From Lysobacterales bacterium (GTDB taxonomy: Bacteria > Pseudomonadota > Gammaproteobacteria > Xanthomonadales > Marinicellaceae), in NCBI GenBank assembly GCA_026988115.1, contig JALSLV010000037.1:1-60019 (forward strand): 60,019 nt of DNA. Reading direction: 5' to 3'. Positions 47,554-58,900 of this stretch are shown here, one piece after another. A program made the translations under genes and the position numbers. The number at the start of each line of letters is the position of its first letter. Within the stretch, counting starts at the first letter, position 1. Under the pieces are notes generated by a model. It made no database searches. It worked only from the letters and a program-made list of their open reading frames with translations, and was not told the origin of the DNA.

Positions 47554-48434
47554 ATCAAATCGAAAACTTATTACAGTATTTTAATCTCGAAAAACTAGAA
47601 GAAAACTTCTATCGAGCCCAATCACTTGACATAGGTACTGGTCGAATATTTGGCGGACAAGTTTTAGCCCAAGCATTAGCAGCGGCTTATCGCACAGTTG
47701 AAGGTAAACAAGCCCATTCCTTCCATGCTTATTTTTTGCGTGAAGGCGATGTCAAAAAACCCGTTGTTTTCCAAGTCGACCGAGCCAGAGATGGGCGTAG
47801 TTTTAGTAATCGCAGAGTGGTTGTTATTCAACATGGTCGTCCAATACTCAACTTAGCAGCATCTTTTCAAATACCCGAAGAAGGCTACGAGCATCAAGTT
47901 GATGCGCCTGTTTTACCCAAACCAGATGAATTGGATGAAAAACCCTTTTTAACTAATAAACAAATGCAATCGCTGACCCCAAGAATGCGCCGATTAATGA
48001 CAACACAAGGACCATTTGAATTCCGTTTTGCCGATGATATTGATCCCTTTGATTTAGGCAAAAACGAACCCATAAGACAAATATGGTTTAAAGCACGTGA
48101 TAAGGTACCTGATCACCAACCATTACATCGTCAATTATTAGCCTTCGTTTCAGACTTTCACCTAGTTGCCACCTCGACTTTTCCACACCCTGTGTCATAC
48201 CTTGACCCAACCCTACAAATTGCCAGTCTTGATCATGCCATGTGGTTTCACCATGACATCAATGTCAATGATTGGCTGTTGTACGATTGTTTTAGCCCAG
48301 TTGCTAGCCAAGCGCGTGGATTTGCTCAAGGACGCATTTTCACCCTAGATGGAAAACTGGTTGCCAACACAGCACAGCAAGGCTTAATCCGCCAACGCAA
48401 AAAAGCACGAGATGGCTATAAAAAGCAAAATTAA
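47550..48434 (+). CDS. tesB: acyl-CoA thioesterase II TesB
   Basis: TesB hydrolyses medium- and long-chain acyl-CoA to fatty acid and CoA. The 294-residue double-hotdog protein matches the family in length (about 286) and sequence: GRIFGGQVLAQALAAA near residue 27, HSFHAYFLREGD near 57, ASLDHAMWFHHD near 226, and GRIFTLDGKLVANTAQQGLIR at the end. The Asp in SLDHAMW is the expected catalytic acid. It shares an overlap with the upstream amidase and converges on the flavoprotein gene, overlapping it by four bases. Confidence 0.94.
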   Translation: MNQIENLLQYFNLEKLEENFYRAQSLDIGTGRIFGGQVLAQALAAAYRTVEGKQAHSFHAYFLREGDVKKPVVFQVDRARDGRSFSNRRVVVIQHGRPILNLAASFQIPEEGYEHQVDAPVLPKPDELDEKPFLTNKQMQSLTPRMRRLMTTQGPFEFRFADDIDPFDLGKNEPIRQIWFKARDKVPDHQPLHRQLLAFVSDFHLVATSTFPHPVSYLDPTLQIASLDHAMWFHHDINVNDWLLYDCFSPVASQARGFAQGRIFTLDGKLVANTAQQGLIRQRKKARDGYKKQN

Positions 48435-49606
48435 GCAAACTGCCCTGCTGCAAAACCAGAGGACCACGCCCATTGGAAATTGTAACCGCCCAAATGTGCA
48501 CTAACATCCAACACTTCACCAACAAAATATAAGCCTTTGACTTTTTTGGATTCAAATGTCTTTGAAGACACTTCATCGGTATCAATACCGCCACGAGTGA
48601 CTTCTGCTGTGCGATAACCTTCTGTTCCATTTGGTTTGAATTGCCAACTTGTTAACTGTTTAGCAATTTGTTCCTTGCTTTGCTTCGAAACTTCAGCCAA
48701 CGCTTTAAAAGCGAGTCTTTCAAACCACAATTCACATAAAGTATTGGCTAATTTTTTGCTAAAGATTTCATTCAAAACGGTATTAAGTTGCTTTTTTGAA
48801 TTGGTATTTAATAATTCAACGACATTACAATCAGGCATTAAATCAATTGTTATAGTGTCGCCTTGATTCCAATAACTGGAAATTTGTAAAATAGCAGGTC
48901 CGCTCAATCCGCGGTGAGTAAATAAAATATTTTCGCGAAAGGACTGCCCATTGCAAGTGACAATTGCATCAACTGAAGTGCCAGAAAGAGCTGAGAAATC
49001 CACTTTCATTCTATCATTTAAAGTAAAAGGCACCAGTGCGGCTTGAGTCGCTAGAACCTCAAGCCCAAATTGTTTAGCAAGCTCATAACCAAACCCCGTT
49101 GCTCCCATTTTAGGAATGGATAAACCACCTGTAGCAATGACCAATGACTCGCATGAAAAGTCTCCTTGATTGGTTTTGACTTTAAAGCCTTGTTCTGTTT
49201 TAGTGATTTTTTCAACCCCGCAATGGTCTCGAATAGTGGCCTTTGCTTGGTTACATTCATCTAATAACATATTCAATATATCTTTAGACTTATTGTCACA
49301 AAACAATTGCCCTAGCTTTTTTTCATGGTAAGCAATTCCGTGTTTTTCGACTAATGCAATAAAATCCCATTGCGTATAACGACTCAATGCAGATTTGCAA
49401 AAATGAGGGTTTTGTGAGATATAATTCTCAGGTTGAATATCGTAATTGGTAAAATTACAACGCCCACCTCCTGACATCAGAATTTTCTTACCCACTTTAT
49501 TAGAATGATCAAGGACTAGCACTTTACGTCCGCGATTTCCCACACTGAGCGCACTCATCAAACCAGCAGCTCCAGCACCGATAACAATGACATCAATTTT
49601 ATCCAT
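48431..49606 (-). CDS. NAD(P)/FAD-dependent oxidoreductase, YhiN/HI0933 family
   Basis: The 391-residue flavoprotein has an N-terminal Rossmann motif (VIGAGAAGLMSALSVGNRG, residues 7-25) and the family hallmark KILMSGGGRCNFTN near residue 41. It also has IATGGLSIPKMGATGFGYELA in the middle and FVGEVLDVSAHLGGYNFQWAWSSG at the end. All fit the YhiN (HI0933-like) family, whose reaction is not established. It starts immediately after the methyltransferase gene and is probably co-transcribed with it and the globin. Confidence 0.9.
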   Translation of the reverse strand: MDKIDVIVIGAGAAGLMSALSVGNRGRKVLVLDHSNKVGKKILMSGGGRCNFTNYDIQPENYISQNPHFCKSALSRYTQWDFIALVEKHGIAYHEKKLGQLFCDNKSKDILNMLLDECNQAKATIRDHCGVEKITKTEQGFKVKTNQGDFSCESLVIATGGLSIPKMGATGFGYELAKQFGLEVLATQAALVPFTLNDRMKVDFSALSGTSVDAIVTCNGQSFRENILFTHRGLSGPAILQISSYWNQGDTITIDLMPDCNVVELLNTNSKKQLNTVLNEIFSKKLANTLCELWFERLAFKALAEVSKQSKEQIAKQLTSWQFKPNGTEGYRTAEVTRGGIDTDEVSSKTFESKKVKGLYFVGEVLDVSAHLGGYNFQWAWSSGFAAGQFA

Positions 49607-50311
49607 TTACTTAGTTAACAAATCAACACGAATTGGTGTATAAAAGTGTGCTCCAGTATCAGTCATGTGTGCCATGAATTTTTGTTTAACTTCAGCCATT
49701 AGTTCATCGTTTAATTGGTGATTGCTGTGCGTGACATTGATGATTAATTGTTCAAAATCACTAAATTCAGGATAGTTACGCGGTGTTTTAAAGAAAATTT
49801 GCTTCACCAGTTTTAAATCACCTGCTTTTACGCACTTTCTAATCGAATCAAAAGCCGCAACTCTAACCTCTTGCTCATCATGAAATAAACGCAGTATGTC
49901 ATTAAAATCACCTGCAAAAATTGGCTCCGAAATATATACCAAGCCTTCAGGCTTTAACACTCGGGAAATTTCTTTCATGGCATCATCCATATATTCCATC
50001 GGCACATGATGCAAGGATTTAAATAAAAGAATAATATCAAAACTGTTGTCTTCAAAGGGTAAATTTTGAGAACCTGCAAAAACAAAATCCACATTGGGCA
50101 AATCATTAATTAGCAAATTTTTCTCATGTTGAATTTTATCCACTTCTGTAGCGGTGACATGTCTGTTCTTGCCACCTTGCGCAATAATGCGTGTGAGCTT
50201 TGCCTTACCACAGCCTAATTCAAGTATGTTTTTGTTATCAAACGATAATTCTTGGTTAAGAATTTCACGTTCTTTACAGGTTTTATTTATCGGTGATTGT
50301 GCTATTTTCAT
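49607..50311 (-). CDS. class I SAM-dependent methyltransferase
   Basis: The 234-residue protein carries methyltransferase motifs: ILELGCGKAKLTRII near residue 29 (motif I), ATEVDKIQHEKN (strand 2), NSFDIILLFKSLHHVP and LKPEGLVYISEP as motif II-III. The target is unknown. It lies between the globin and flavoprotein genes, all in the same direction with gaps of 0-6 bp, so they form an operon. That context suggests a redox or nitrogen-oxide setting, but this is only inferred. Confidence 0.8.
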   Translation of the reverse strand: MKIAQSPINKTCKEREILNQELSFDNKNILELGCGKAKLTRIIAQGGKNRHVTATEVDKIQHEKNLLINDLPNVDFVFAGSQNLPFEDNSFDIILLFKSLHHVPMEYMDDAMKEISRVLKPEGLVYISEPIFAGDFNDILRLFHDEQEVRVAAFDSIRKCVKAGDLKLVKQIFFKTPRNYPEFSDFEQLIINVTHSNHQLNDELMAEVKQKFMAHMTDTGAHFYTPIRVDLLTK

Positions 50312-50317
50312 GTTCTT

Positions 50318-50728
50318 TTAACCTTGACTGGCTTGTGAAACTTGCATAATTCGATTGGCTGGGCGTGATAACTGAACAAGTAAATATTCTTTAAAATCTT
50401 CATCGTAATCTTGGTATTTTAACGCTTGTTGCATACAAAATAACCATGCATCGCGTTCTTCTTCGTTAATAACCAAGTGTTTATGAACCATAGGTATAGA
50501 GATTCCACCATATTTTTCACCGTATTTACGTGGGCCACCAAGCCATCCCATCAAAAATAATGCCAATTTATCCTTAATCACATCCAGTGAGTCTTTATGC
50601 ATGGAACGAATGTGTTGACCTTTTGCTTGTGTTTCCATTTCGTGGTAAAAATCATCCACTAATTTTCTAATGCCTTTTTCTTCACCTGCAGCTTTGTAAG
50701 ATGCATCTAATCTACCGTAATTATTCAT
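50318..50728 (-). CDS. group II truncated haemoglobin
   Basis: The 136-residue globin is of the truncated 2-on-2 type, group II. The segment [18 protein letters not shown] is the group II signature around the E helix, and the proximal histidine lies in [10 protein letters not shown] near residue 79. [12 protein letters not shown] completes the family pattern, with its tryptophan at the usual G8 position. Such proteins bind O2 or NO and are often linked to NO detoxification. It is the first gene of a three-gene leftward unit and is divergent from rsxA. Confidence 0.88.
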   Translation of the reverse strand: MNNYGRLDASYKAAGEEKGIRKLVDDFYHEMETQAKGQHIRSMHKDSLDVIKDKLALFLMGWLGGPRKYGEKYGGISIPMVHKHLVINEEERDAWLFCMQQALKYQDYDEDFKEYLLVQLSRPANRIMQVSQASQG

Positions 50729-50812
50729 TTATATTCTCAATATTTGACTAATGTTATACTATTGGTTTCAATAGCCGTTAAAATATGCGGTCAATTTATT
50801 AAATATCAATTT

Positions 50813-51391
50813 ATGAGTGGATTATTTTTCATCTTTATTAGTGCGGTGTTCATCAATAACTTCGTTTTGGTGAAATTTTTAGGTCTTTGTCCTTTTATGG
50901 GCGTATCGAGCAAATACCAATCGGCTCTAGGTATGGGTTTGGCAACGACCTTTGTCTTAACGCTTTCATCCATCTTAAGTTATTTTATTCACACGTATTT
51001 ATTGGTACCTTTGGGGCTGGAATACCTCAAAACATTGAGTTTTATTCTGGTTATTGCTGTCACTGTACAAGTCACTGAACTGATATTGCATAAAACTTCT
51101 CCTCTACTCTATCAAGTTTTGGGGATTTTCTTGCCCTTGATTACCACCAATTGTGCTGTTTTGGGTGTGGCTTTGCTTAATATTCAAGAACAAAATAATT
51201 TAATTGAATCTGCCGTATTTGGCTTTGGTGCATCGGTTGGCTTTACCTTGGTGTTGGTTTTATTTTCTGCTATTCGTGAACGCATCGAAATGTCAGATAT
51301 TCCCGAATCATTCAAAGGTACGCCTATTGCCTTAGTGACCGCAGGCATTATGTCTATTGCTTTTATGGGTTTTGGTGGAATGGTACGCTAA
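50813..51391 (+). CDS. rsxA: electron transport complex subunit RsxA
   Basis: RsxA is one of the two homologous inner-membrane subunits of the Rsx/Rnf ion-translocating complex. The 192-residue protein has six hydrophobic helices and motifs such as [20 protein letters not shown] and [14 protein letters not shown], which hold the conserved cysteines of the membrane [2Fe-2S] site. I start at the ATG at 50813, giving the same length as E. coli RsxA (193). The frame is open from 50744, but those 23 codons are not family-like. Confidence 0.94.
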   Translation: MSGLFFIFISAVFINNFVLVKFLGLCPFMGVSSKYQSALGMGLATTFVLTLSSILSYFIHTYLLVPLGLEYLKTLSFILVIAVTVQVTELILHKTSPLLYQVLGIFLPLITTNCAVLGVALLNIQEQNNLIESAVFGFGASVGFTLVLVLFSAIRERIEMSDIPESFKGTPIALVTAGIMSIAFMGFGGMVR

Positions 51392-51964
51392 ATGAATCCT
51401 TTTGTTAGTTTAATTATTATCTCACTTGTCTCATTAGTCTTTGGACTGGTTGTCATGTGGGTATCGAGAAAATTTAAAGTCGAAGGCAATCCAATAGTCG
51501 AACAAATTAATGCCATATTACCACAAACCCAATGCGGACAATGCACTTATCCAGGATGCAAGCCTTATGCTGAGGCCATCGCCAATGGCGAGGCAGCAAT
51601 CAACCAATGCCCTCCAGGGGGAGAAGAAGGCGTTAAAAAATTAGCCGAACTATTAGACGTTGAGGTCTTAGAGCTAAATCCAGATAATGGCGAAGTTAAA
51701 GCCATTGATACAGTGGTTGAAATCGTTGAGAAAGATTGCATTGGTTGCACTAAATGCATCCAAGTCTGTCCTGTTGATGCCATCGTTGGTGCAGCTAAAC
51801 ACATGCACACTGTTATTATTGATGCCTGTACAGGCTGTGATTTGTGTATTCCTGCCTGTCCTGTTGATTGCATTATTACCATTGAAGCTCCACTGCCCAA
51901 ATTTATTCAACGCATTGAAAAACCAGCACTCTATGAGACAATTGAAAAGGCTAAGCAATGGTAA
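51392..51964 (+). CDS. rsxB: electron transport complex subunit RsxB
   Basis: RsxB is the peripheral Fe-S subunit. The 190-residue protein has an N-terminal membrane helix (residues 5-25) and a four-cysteine domain [14 protein letters not shown] near residue 49 with a later CPPGG. Two [4Fe-4S] ferredoxin motifs follow: [12 protein letters not shown] near residue 116 and [12 protein letters not shown] near 146. The gene abuts rsxA and overlaps rsxC by seven bases. Confidence 0.95.
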   Translation: MNPFVSLIIISLVSLVFGLVVMWVSRKFKVEGNPIVEQINAILPQTQCGQCTYPGCKPYAEAIANGEAAINQCPPGGEEGVKKLAELLDVEVLELNPDNGEVKAIDTVVEIVEKDCIGCTKCIQVCPVDAIVGAAKHMHTVIIDACTGCDLCIPACPVDCIITIEAPLPKFIQRIEKPALYETIEKAKQW

Positions 51965-53544
51965 ATTCTGTCAATTCGCAACAACTGTATAAGTTACAAG
52001 GTGGCATTAAATTACCGCACCATAAGAATGATTCCTTGCAAAATGGTTTGTCCCGTTTACCCATTGCAGATAAAGTTTATATGTCACTGCGTATTAACCG
52101 AGGCAATATTGCCAAGCCTTTAGTAAAAGTAGGCGACAAGGTTTTAAAAGGACAAATTATAGCTAAACCCGATACCATTAAGGGTTCGTATATTCACGCC
52201 TCGACTTCAGGCGAAGTTACTGCCATAAAACAACGGGCCACAGCGAGCCCAGAAGCGGACATTTCCACGGTAGTTGAAATCACTTCGGATGGTAAAGAAC
52301 AATGGGTTTTGTTAAGTCAAACACCCATTAACCAAGCTTACATTGATTCAATTAGCACTGAGGACATCATTGATTGTATTCACAATGGAGGTCTTGTTGG
52401 ACTCGGTGGTGCTGGATTCCCGACCCATCTAAAATACAGTTCTCAAAACACCATCCACACACTTATTGTCAATGGTGCTGAATGTGAGCCGTATATTACC
52501 TGCGATGAGCAATTGATGTTGGATTATCCTGATGATTTAATCAATGGCATTTTGCTCATGATGAAAGCCTCTGGGGCGAGTCAAGCCATTTTTGCTCTTG
52601 AAGACCAAGTCGGCAACATCAAATCCAACATAGATAAACGAGTCAAAGACCGAAACATTCAAAACATTAGTGTGGTAAAAGTTCCGACCATCTATCCTGC
52701 TGGTGGTGAAAAACAATTGATTAAAGTCTTAACAGGCCTTGAAGTTCCTTCTGGTGGTTTACCCTTAAACCTTGGCATTATTGTGCAAAATGTCGGCACT
52801 ATTAAAGCCTTAAGTGACTTTATAGCCCAAGGGCGTCCTTTGGTTGAACGTATCGTCACTATTGCAGGAGACTGCATTGGCACAGCACAAAATTTTATCA
52901 CTGCTATTGGCACACCGATGAGCCATTTACTGCAACACGCTGACTTTGACAAAGACAAAACGCATCGCCTCATTATAGGTGGCCCAATGATGGGTTATTC
53001 CATGCCAGATTGTTCCATTGGCATAGACAAAACCACCAATTGTATTTTGGCACTAAGTGAAAAAATTACCCAACATTACGGTGATACTTTACCCTGTATT
53101 CGCTGTGGAGAATGCGTCAATGTCTGTCCTGCCTATCTTTTACCACAACAACTGCATTGGTATATAAAAGGAGAAAACCTCGAAAAAGCACGAGAACATC
53201 ATTTGTATGACTGCATCGAATGCGGCGCTTGTGCTTGGGTTTGTCCCAGTCAAATTAAACTGGTTGATTATTATCGTTACGCAAAATCAGAGTTAAAATA
53301 TTTAGACTACAAACGAGAAAAATCAGATAAAGCCCAGATTCGACACGAGCAACGTGAAACCCGTTTGGAACGTTTAAAAACCGAAAGAGCCGCCAAACGC
53401 AAGCGTACAAGAAGGAGAACAAGCAACCCCGATAAAATTAAACAAGATTTAAATGCAACCATGGAACGAATTCAAAAAGCCAAAGCGGAAAAAATCGCAC
53501 AACAAAAAACCAAAAAACAGGAGACAGACAACAATGCAGAATAA
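51958..53544 (+). CDS. rsxC: electron transport complex subunit RsxC
   Basis: RsxC is the NADH- and FMN-binding subunit that feeds electrons into the complex. The 528-residue protein has [16 protein letters not shown] near residue 140 and [13 protein letters not shown] near 173, which are nucleotide-binding hallmarks. It also has two [4Fe-4S] motifs, [12 protein letters not shown] near 379 and [12 protein letters not shown] near 418. The C-terminal 80 residues are Lys/Arg-rich and shorter than the long repetitive tail of E. coli RsxC (740 residues in total). Confidence 0.94.
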   Translation: MVNSVNSQQLYKLQGGIKLPHHKNDSLQNGLSRLPIADKVYMSLRINRGNIAKPLVKVGDKVLKGQIIAKPDTIKGSYIHASTSGEVTAIKQRATASPEADISTVVEITSDGKEQWVLLSQTPINQAYIDSISTEDIIDCIHNGGLVGLGGAGFPTHLKYSSQNTIHTLIVNGAECEPYITCDEQLMLDYPDDLINGILLMMKASGASQAIFALEDQVGNIKSNIDKRVKDRNIQNISVVKVPTIYPAGGEKQLIKVLTGLEVPSGGLPLNLGIIVQNVGTIKALSDFIAQGRPLVERIVTIAGDCIGTAQNFITAIGTPMSHLLQHADFDKDKTHRLIIGGPMMGYSMPDCSIGIDKTTNCILALSEKITQHYGDTLPCIRCGECVNVCPAYLLPQQLHWYIKGENLEKAREHHLYDCIECGACAWVCPSQIKLVDYYRYAKSELKYLDYKREKSDKAQIRHEQRETRLERLKTERAAKRKRTRRRTSNPDKIKQDLNATMERIQKAKAEKIAQQKTKKQETDNNAE

Positions 53545-54577
53545 GGTCTTCAACACCGAAAGTGCACCACATATCCCGAACAAAAACAGCGTTGCCAAAG
53601 TTATGCTAACCGTTTGGCTTGCTCTGGTTCCTGCTATGCTTGCACATGTACTCTTTTTTGGCACAGGCATTATTATTCAATTAACACTGAGCATTATTTT
53701 CGCACTGTTTTTTGAAATAACTTCACTAAAATTATTAGGAAAGCCAATTAAATTATTTCTTAAAGATTATTCTGCTTTTGTTACAGGGCTATTGTTTGCT
53801 TTATGTATATCACCCGTAGCTCCGTGGTGGATAAGCTTTATTGGCATGTTTTTTGCCATTGTGGTGGCAAAACATTTATTTGGCGGACTCGGACAAAATA
53901 TATTTAATCCAGCGATGTTAGGCTTTGCTGTGGTTTTGATTTCCTTCCCACAAGCCATGAGCATCTGGTTACCTCCGCATTCTATTAGCCCTTATGCCAT
54001 GAGTTTTGTGGAAAATTTGCATGCCATATTTTTAGGGCAGTTCCCTACCGCAATTGAATTTGACACTTTAACCCAAGCCACACCCTTGGATTTAATCAAA
54101 ACAGGCATTTCGCAAGACAAAATGATGAGCGAAATCACAACAGGTGTTGTCTTTGGTGATTTTGGTGGCTTAGGTTGGGAATGGGTCGCCAATATGTATT
54201 TTATTGGAGGAGTTTTCCTCATCTATAAAAAAATCATTACTTGGCGAGTACCAACTGCGGTTATTTTAACAACAATTGCTTTTTCATTGCCCTTCTATTT
54301 ATTTGATGCAGATAATTTTATTGGTCCACTGCAACACCTCTTTTCTGGCGGGCTGATGCTTGGTGCCTTTTTTATTGCCACCGACCCTACCTCAGGTTGC
54401 TCCTCACACAAAGGTCAACTAATCTTTGGTGCAGGAGTGGCTATTATGACTTTATTGATTCGAGAATTTGGTAACTTCCCAGACGGCGTAGCATTTGGAG
54501 TGTTAATTATGAACATGTCCGCACCATTAATTGACCGTTTGACTATTCCTAAAGCATTTGGGCAAGAAAATAAATGA
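53534..54577 (+). CDS. rsxD: electron transport complex subunit RsxD
   Basis: RsxD is a membrane subunit with covalently bound FMN. The 347-residue protein has about nine hydrophobic helices and the segments HLFGGLGQNIFNPAMLGFA near residue 114 and TQATPLDLI near 182, where the family attaches FMN to a threonine in an (S/T)xAT motif. DPTSGCSSHKGQ lies near the C-terminus. I start at 53534 behind AGGAG; the frame is open to 53453 but that stretch overlaps the end of rsxC. Confidence 0.93.
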   Translation: MQNKVFNTESAPHIPNKNSVAKVMLTVWLALVPAMLAHVLFFGTGIIIQLTLSIIFALFFEITSLKLLGKPIKLFLKDYSAFVTGLLFALCISPVAPWWISFIGMFFAIVVAKHLFGGLGQNIFNPAMLGFAVVLISFPQAMSIWLPPHSISPYAMSFVENLHAIFLGQFPTAIEFDTLTQATPLDLIKTGISQDKMMSEITTGVVFGDFGGLGWEWVANMYFIGGVFLIYKKIITWRVPTAVILTTIAFSLPFYLFDADNFIGPLQHLFSGGLMLGAFFIATDPTSGCSSHKGQLIFGAGVAIMTLLIREFGNFPDGVAFGVLIMNMSAPLIDRLTIPKAFGQENK

Positions 54578-55194
54578 GTCCTTTTATTAAAATCCCTCTT
54601 GTTTTAGCCTTGGTGACATTTTTCACCAGTGGTCTCTTGGTTTTTAGTGAAAAAGCAACACACGACAAAATAGCTCAGCAAAAGAAAATGTTGTTATTAG
54701 AAAGCTTAAAAGAGTTAATTCCTGATGAGCTACACGACAATGATTTAACCCAAGACAGCTTATTAATCAATCACCCTGAACAACTTGGGCACCGTAAAGA
54801 ACAAGCTTTGTATGTTGGCAAATTAAACGGTAAAACAAACGTTATTGCAGTGCCAGTCACGGCGCGAAATGGTTATTCTGGCGATATTGATTTAATGGTA
54901 GGAATTAAAAACAACGGCGAAATAACCGCTGTCAAAATTTTAGAACAACACGAAACACCAGGACTTGGTGATTTAATCCAAGCCAACAAAAGCGATTGGC
55001 TTAAAAAATTTCCAAGTCTATCACTAAACAAAGTTGGCATAAAGAACTGGAAAGTCAAACGCGATGGTGGGCAGTTTGACCAAATTACTGGCGCAACCAT
55101 AACGCCACGTGCGGTTGTCGAAGCGATTAAGCATGCCTTAGAATTTCAACACGAGTTTTTAACAACCACACATAAAGAGGACACAATCAAATGA
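54574..55194 (+). CDS. rsxG: electron transport complex subunit RsxG
   Basis: RsxG is anchored by one N-terminal helix (about residues 6-24), with the rest in the periplasm. The 206-residue protein carries the FMN-threonine motif in DQITGATITPRAV near residue 171, and HETPGLGD near 128, both standard for RnfG/RsxG. It overlaps rsxD and rsxE by four bases each, so translation is coupled. Confidence 0.94.
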   Translation: MSPFIKIPLVLALVTFFTSGLLVFSEKATHDKIAQQKKMLLLESLKELIPDELHDNDLTQDSLLINHPEQLGHRKEQALYVGKLNGKTNVIAVPVTARNGYSGDIDLMVGIKNNGEITAVKILEQHETPGLGDLIQANKSDWLKKFPSLSLNKVGIKNWKVKRDGGQFDQITGATITPRAVVEAIKHALEFQHEFLTTTHKEDTIK

Positions 55195-55808
55195 GTGGAT
55201 TTATACGCAAAAGACTAATTGATGATAACGCAGCACTGGTGCAATTATTGGGATTATGCCCTTTATTGGCAGTTTCCAATTCGGTGGTGAACGCACTTGG
55301 GCTTGCCATTGCCACTGTCTTTACCCTTGTGTTAACCAATGCTTTGGTATCTGCTATCAAGCCAATTATTAGCAAAGAAATACGCATTTCTCTGTTTGTG
55401 CTTATTATCGCTAGTGTGGTAACGGCATTAGAAATGTTTATGAATGCTTATTTCCATGAATTGTATTTGATTTTGGGTATTTTCATTCCGCTTATTGTCA
55501 CCAACTGCATCATCATGGCACGCGCCGAAAGTTTTGCATCCAAAAACACTATCTGGCTTGCCATAAAAGATGGATTTTTTACTGGTTTAGGTTTTGCCTT
55601 GGTTCTCGTTGTTATCGGAGCCATCCGCGAAATCCTTGGTAATGGCAGCTTATTCAATCAGGCCCAACTCCTTTTTGGTGACTTTGGCAAAGTGTTACAC
55701 TGGCAAATTTTTGAAGACTACCACGGTTTTTTGATTGCGATATTACCACCAGGTGCTTTTTTTGTATTGGCTATTCTGATTGCAATTAAGAATAAAGTTT
55801 CTAAGTAG
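55191..55808 (+). CDS. rsxE: electron transport complex subunit RsxE
   Basis: RsxE is the membrane partner of RsxA, with six helices. The 205-residue protein has LLGLCPLLAVSNSVVNALG near residue 17 and PLIVTNCIIMARAESFA near 102, the paired cysteine-containing segments. It is the last rsx gene; E. coli nth, often next, is absent. In E. coli the complex helps to re-reduce SoxR; in other bacteria it couples NADH and ferredoxin to ion flow. No soxR is present here, so the role is not settled. Confidence 0.94.
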   Translation: MSGFIRKRLIDDNAALVQLLGLCPLLAVSNSVVNALGLAIATVFTLVLTNALVSAIKPIISKEIRISLFVLIIASVVTALEMFMNAYFHELYLILGIFIPLIVTNCIIMARAESFASKNTIWLAIKDGFFTGLGFALVLVVIGAIREILGNGSLFNQAQLLFGDFGKVLHWQIFEDYHGFLIAILPPGAFFVLAILIAIKNKVSK

Positions 55809-55900
55809 TTTTGTTATTTCTGCAACTGAAATATATCTGAAATTCATAATTAAATAATATTTTTCAAGTAGCTAAAAATAATTGGTTTTCCACAATAAAT

Positions 55901-58900
55901 TTATTTAAGAATTTTTAGTAATGGATTCAACTTGTTTGCCTTTTCGAAGAGTTCATTAGCTTCTTGTTGCTTCTGATGAGAAAATACATTTGTGTCTATA
56001 CCTAATTTTATTAATTTTGCTTTTGAATACAATGCAAAAGAGAAGTTTGGGTTTATTATTAATGCATTATCAGATTGAATGATACCAAGATTCAGTGCTT
56101 TCTTTATTTTCTCTTGAGAGTATGCATTTTCTGCTATTAAATAATATAGTTCTGATAATTGGGTATGAGTAGAATCTGAATTTGGGTTAATGCCATTAGC
56201 TTGTTTAAGTAATTCAAGGGGAGAATCGAAATTTAAATGGTTGCCTTTATTGTTTCTATTAATCATAAGTTGTTGATTAATTAATAACTGGGCTTTTGAA
56301 GTTAAATAAGTATCATTATTAGGTGTTTTTTCAATACAGTTATTGATTAACTTGATTGCATGATTAAATTCATTTAATGAACTTTTTCCATGTTTGAGAT
56401 TATAGCTAATAATCTCATTATAAGTCTCCACCAAGACGTTATCTATTATCAAGTCCTCGTCAGTTACTTTTTTAATTTTAGTGAAACTATCTTTGATAAA
56501 AGCTAATACTTCTGATGGATTCTCACCTTTTAAATTTAGGTACTGGGCTTTTGTTAAATAAGCATTAGCTATTATAGAGTTTCGATAGACAACTGAATTA
56601 TTCAGTGTCACCACTGAAGAAGCAGATTTTATTGATTTTTCATTAAGCCTTAATATTTCTTGTATGCTATCATTTGGATTTGTTCCCAAATTAAATTCAT
56701 ACCATAACTTCATTAGGTGAATATACATGATGTTTGAATAATTAATATCAAGCTTTTTGTTGGCCGAAGAAATTGATTTTAAGCTATATTCTATGGCTTT
56801 ATCAAAGTCACTTAAAGGATTGCCTCCAATATTGTTTTTGTACAAACCTTTGTAAGTAAATGAAACTGCCATCATGAAATATTTACGGAATTTTTGATCG
56901 ATTTTATTGCTATATTTAATTGATTTATTCAAATATTCTAATGGGTTTTTTCCTTTTTTAATTAATGAGAATCCATATCTGTTATACGCCACAGCTAGAT
57001 TATTTATCGCTTTATTATTGTCATTAATATCAACCGCAAATTCACAGTTTTTCACTGCTTCTTGAAAAAATGTAGAGGCATTATCGTTATAAACATCTAC
57101 AGCTTTTTGTAATTGTGCTGAACTCATATCGCAAATTCTTAAATATGCAGTAACAAAACTTCTTCCCCTTATACTAGACTCATAATATACTTTTTTTGCT
57201 TTTTGCAAATATTCATTACCTAATTCCATATTACCTTTTCTAAGGTGATTCATACCAATTTTTGCGATTATTTCACCATGAATTTGAAATGCTTCAAATT
57301 CCCAATTTTTATTTTCAGTAATATGCTTAAGAATATTTATTGCCTTCTGATTGTCCTTTTTATACCACATCATTAATGCATTTGTTATAGAATACTCCTC
57401 AAATTCTTCACCCATAAAATTAATGTATTTCTCTGCACTCTTAATATATAGTTTATCAATTTCACTAAAATATTCTTCATCCTTATATGCATTGTCATTC
57501 ACAAAATTTTTGGCTGCTAAAAAATAAAGCATCAGGTTGTTTAATGCCAGTTCTCTTGCTAATTTAACAGTTTTAATACCAGATTTCCATGCACTTTCTA
57601 ATAGCGGCAATGCATCTTTATACTCTCTATTACTCCAGTAAACTCTCCCTTGAAGTAATTTTTTTTCGTTAATAGTTAAAAAGTCAGAAGACTCAATTTT
57701 TAACAATATGTCATCTTTTACATCTAATAATTTTTGGACATCTTTTTTGATATTATGTAATGGTAAAGTATAAATATTTTTCCATGTAGAAATAATTTCT
57801 GATGCATCCTTATTAATACTACTTATAAATAAAGTTTTATTCTGTTGACGATTAAAATCATACCATTGATACGCGAGTATTAAAATTAAGCTTATGACTA
57901 AGAATACAATAATGGAATTTCTTAATTTGCGTTTTTTTATTTTTGGCTCTTGTTTTATCTTTAACAATGACTGCTTTAACTCATGAGCACTAAGTCTTTT
58001 ATTTGAGTTTATATGAGTTAGTGATGAAATAAGGTTTTGATATTTTTTTGGAATATGATCAATATTAACTTTTTCTGCATTAATAACTTGTTGTTTTAAA
58101 TCATCAGTATTTGCTAAATCATAAACTGTCGCGCCTGTTAAGATTTCTTGCATTATTATCCCAAAAGAATAAATATCACTCGCCTTAGTGACCTCTTTTC
58201 CTTGGGCTTGTTCTGGACTCATGTACAATAAGGTTCCCATCAAAGTGCCCATCTTTGTTATGGGCTTTTCATTGCCTGTTGATTTGGATTCTTCTGAATG
58301 AATGCCGGGATTATCCATCACTGTTGATTTTGCAATGCCAAAGTCTAATATTTTGATTTCCTTATCGGCTGTGTACATGATGTTATCTGGCTTTAAATCA
58401 CGGTGAATGATATTTTTTTTATGCGCCACTTCAAGTGCGGAGGCAATTTGAATAAAGACGTTTAGTTTTTCTTGATCCGATAAATGAATATCATTTAATG
58501 TGGTACCATCAACCAATTCAAGCACCAACATATCACCATCTTCGTAGTCAATATAATCGTAAATTTGGCAAATAGACGGGTGATTGATTAGTGATAAAAT
58601 TTGCGCTTCTTGTTTAAATCTATTTTGAGTTGCTTTGTTTTTGATGTATTCCGAACGAATAGTTTTGATGGCTACATTGCGTTTGAGTTTTTCATCATAG
58701 GCCATGTAAACAGATCCCATACCACCTTTGGCAATAAGCTTGATGATAATAAACTGATTAATCTTATCCCCTGCTTTTAAATCTTTTATCTGATGAGTGG
58801 ATAAGGGTTGAGCTCCGTGAGAGGTTTTTAATATAAACTGAGTTAATTCCGTATCGTCATTTAATAACAGAGCGATTTTTTGTTTGAGTTCACTCTCTTC

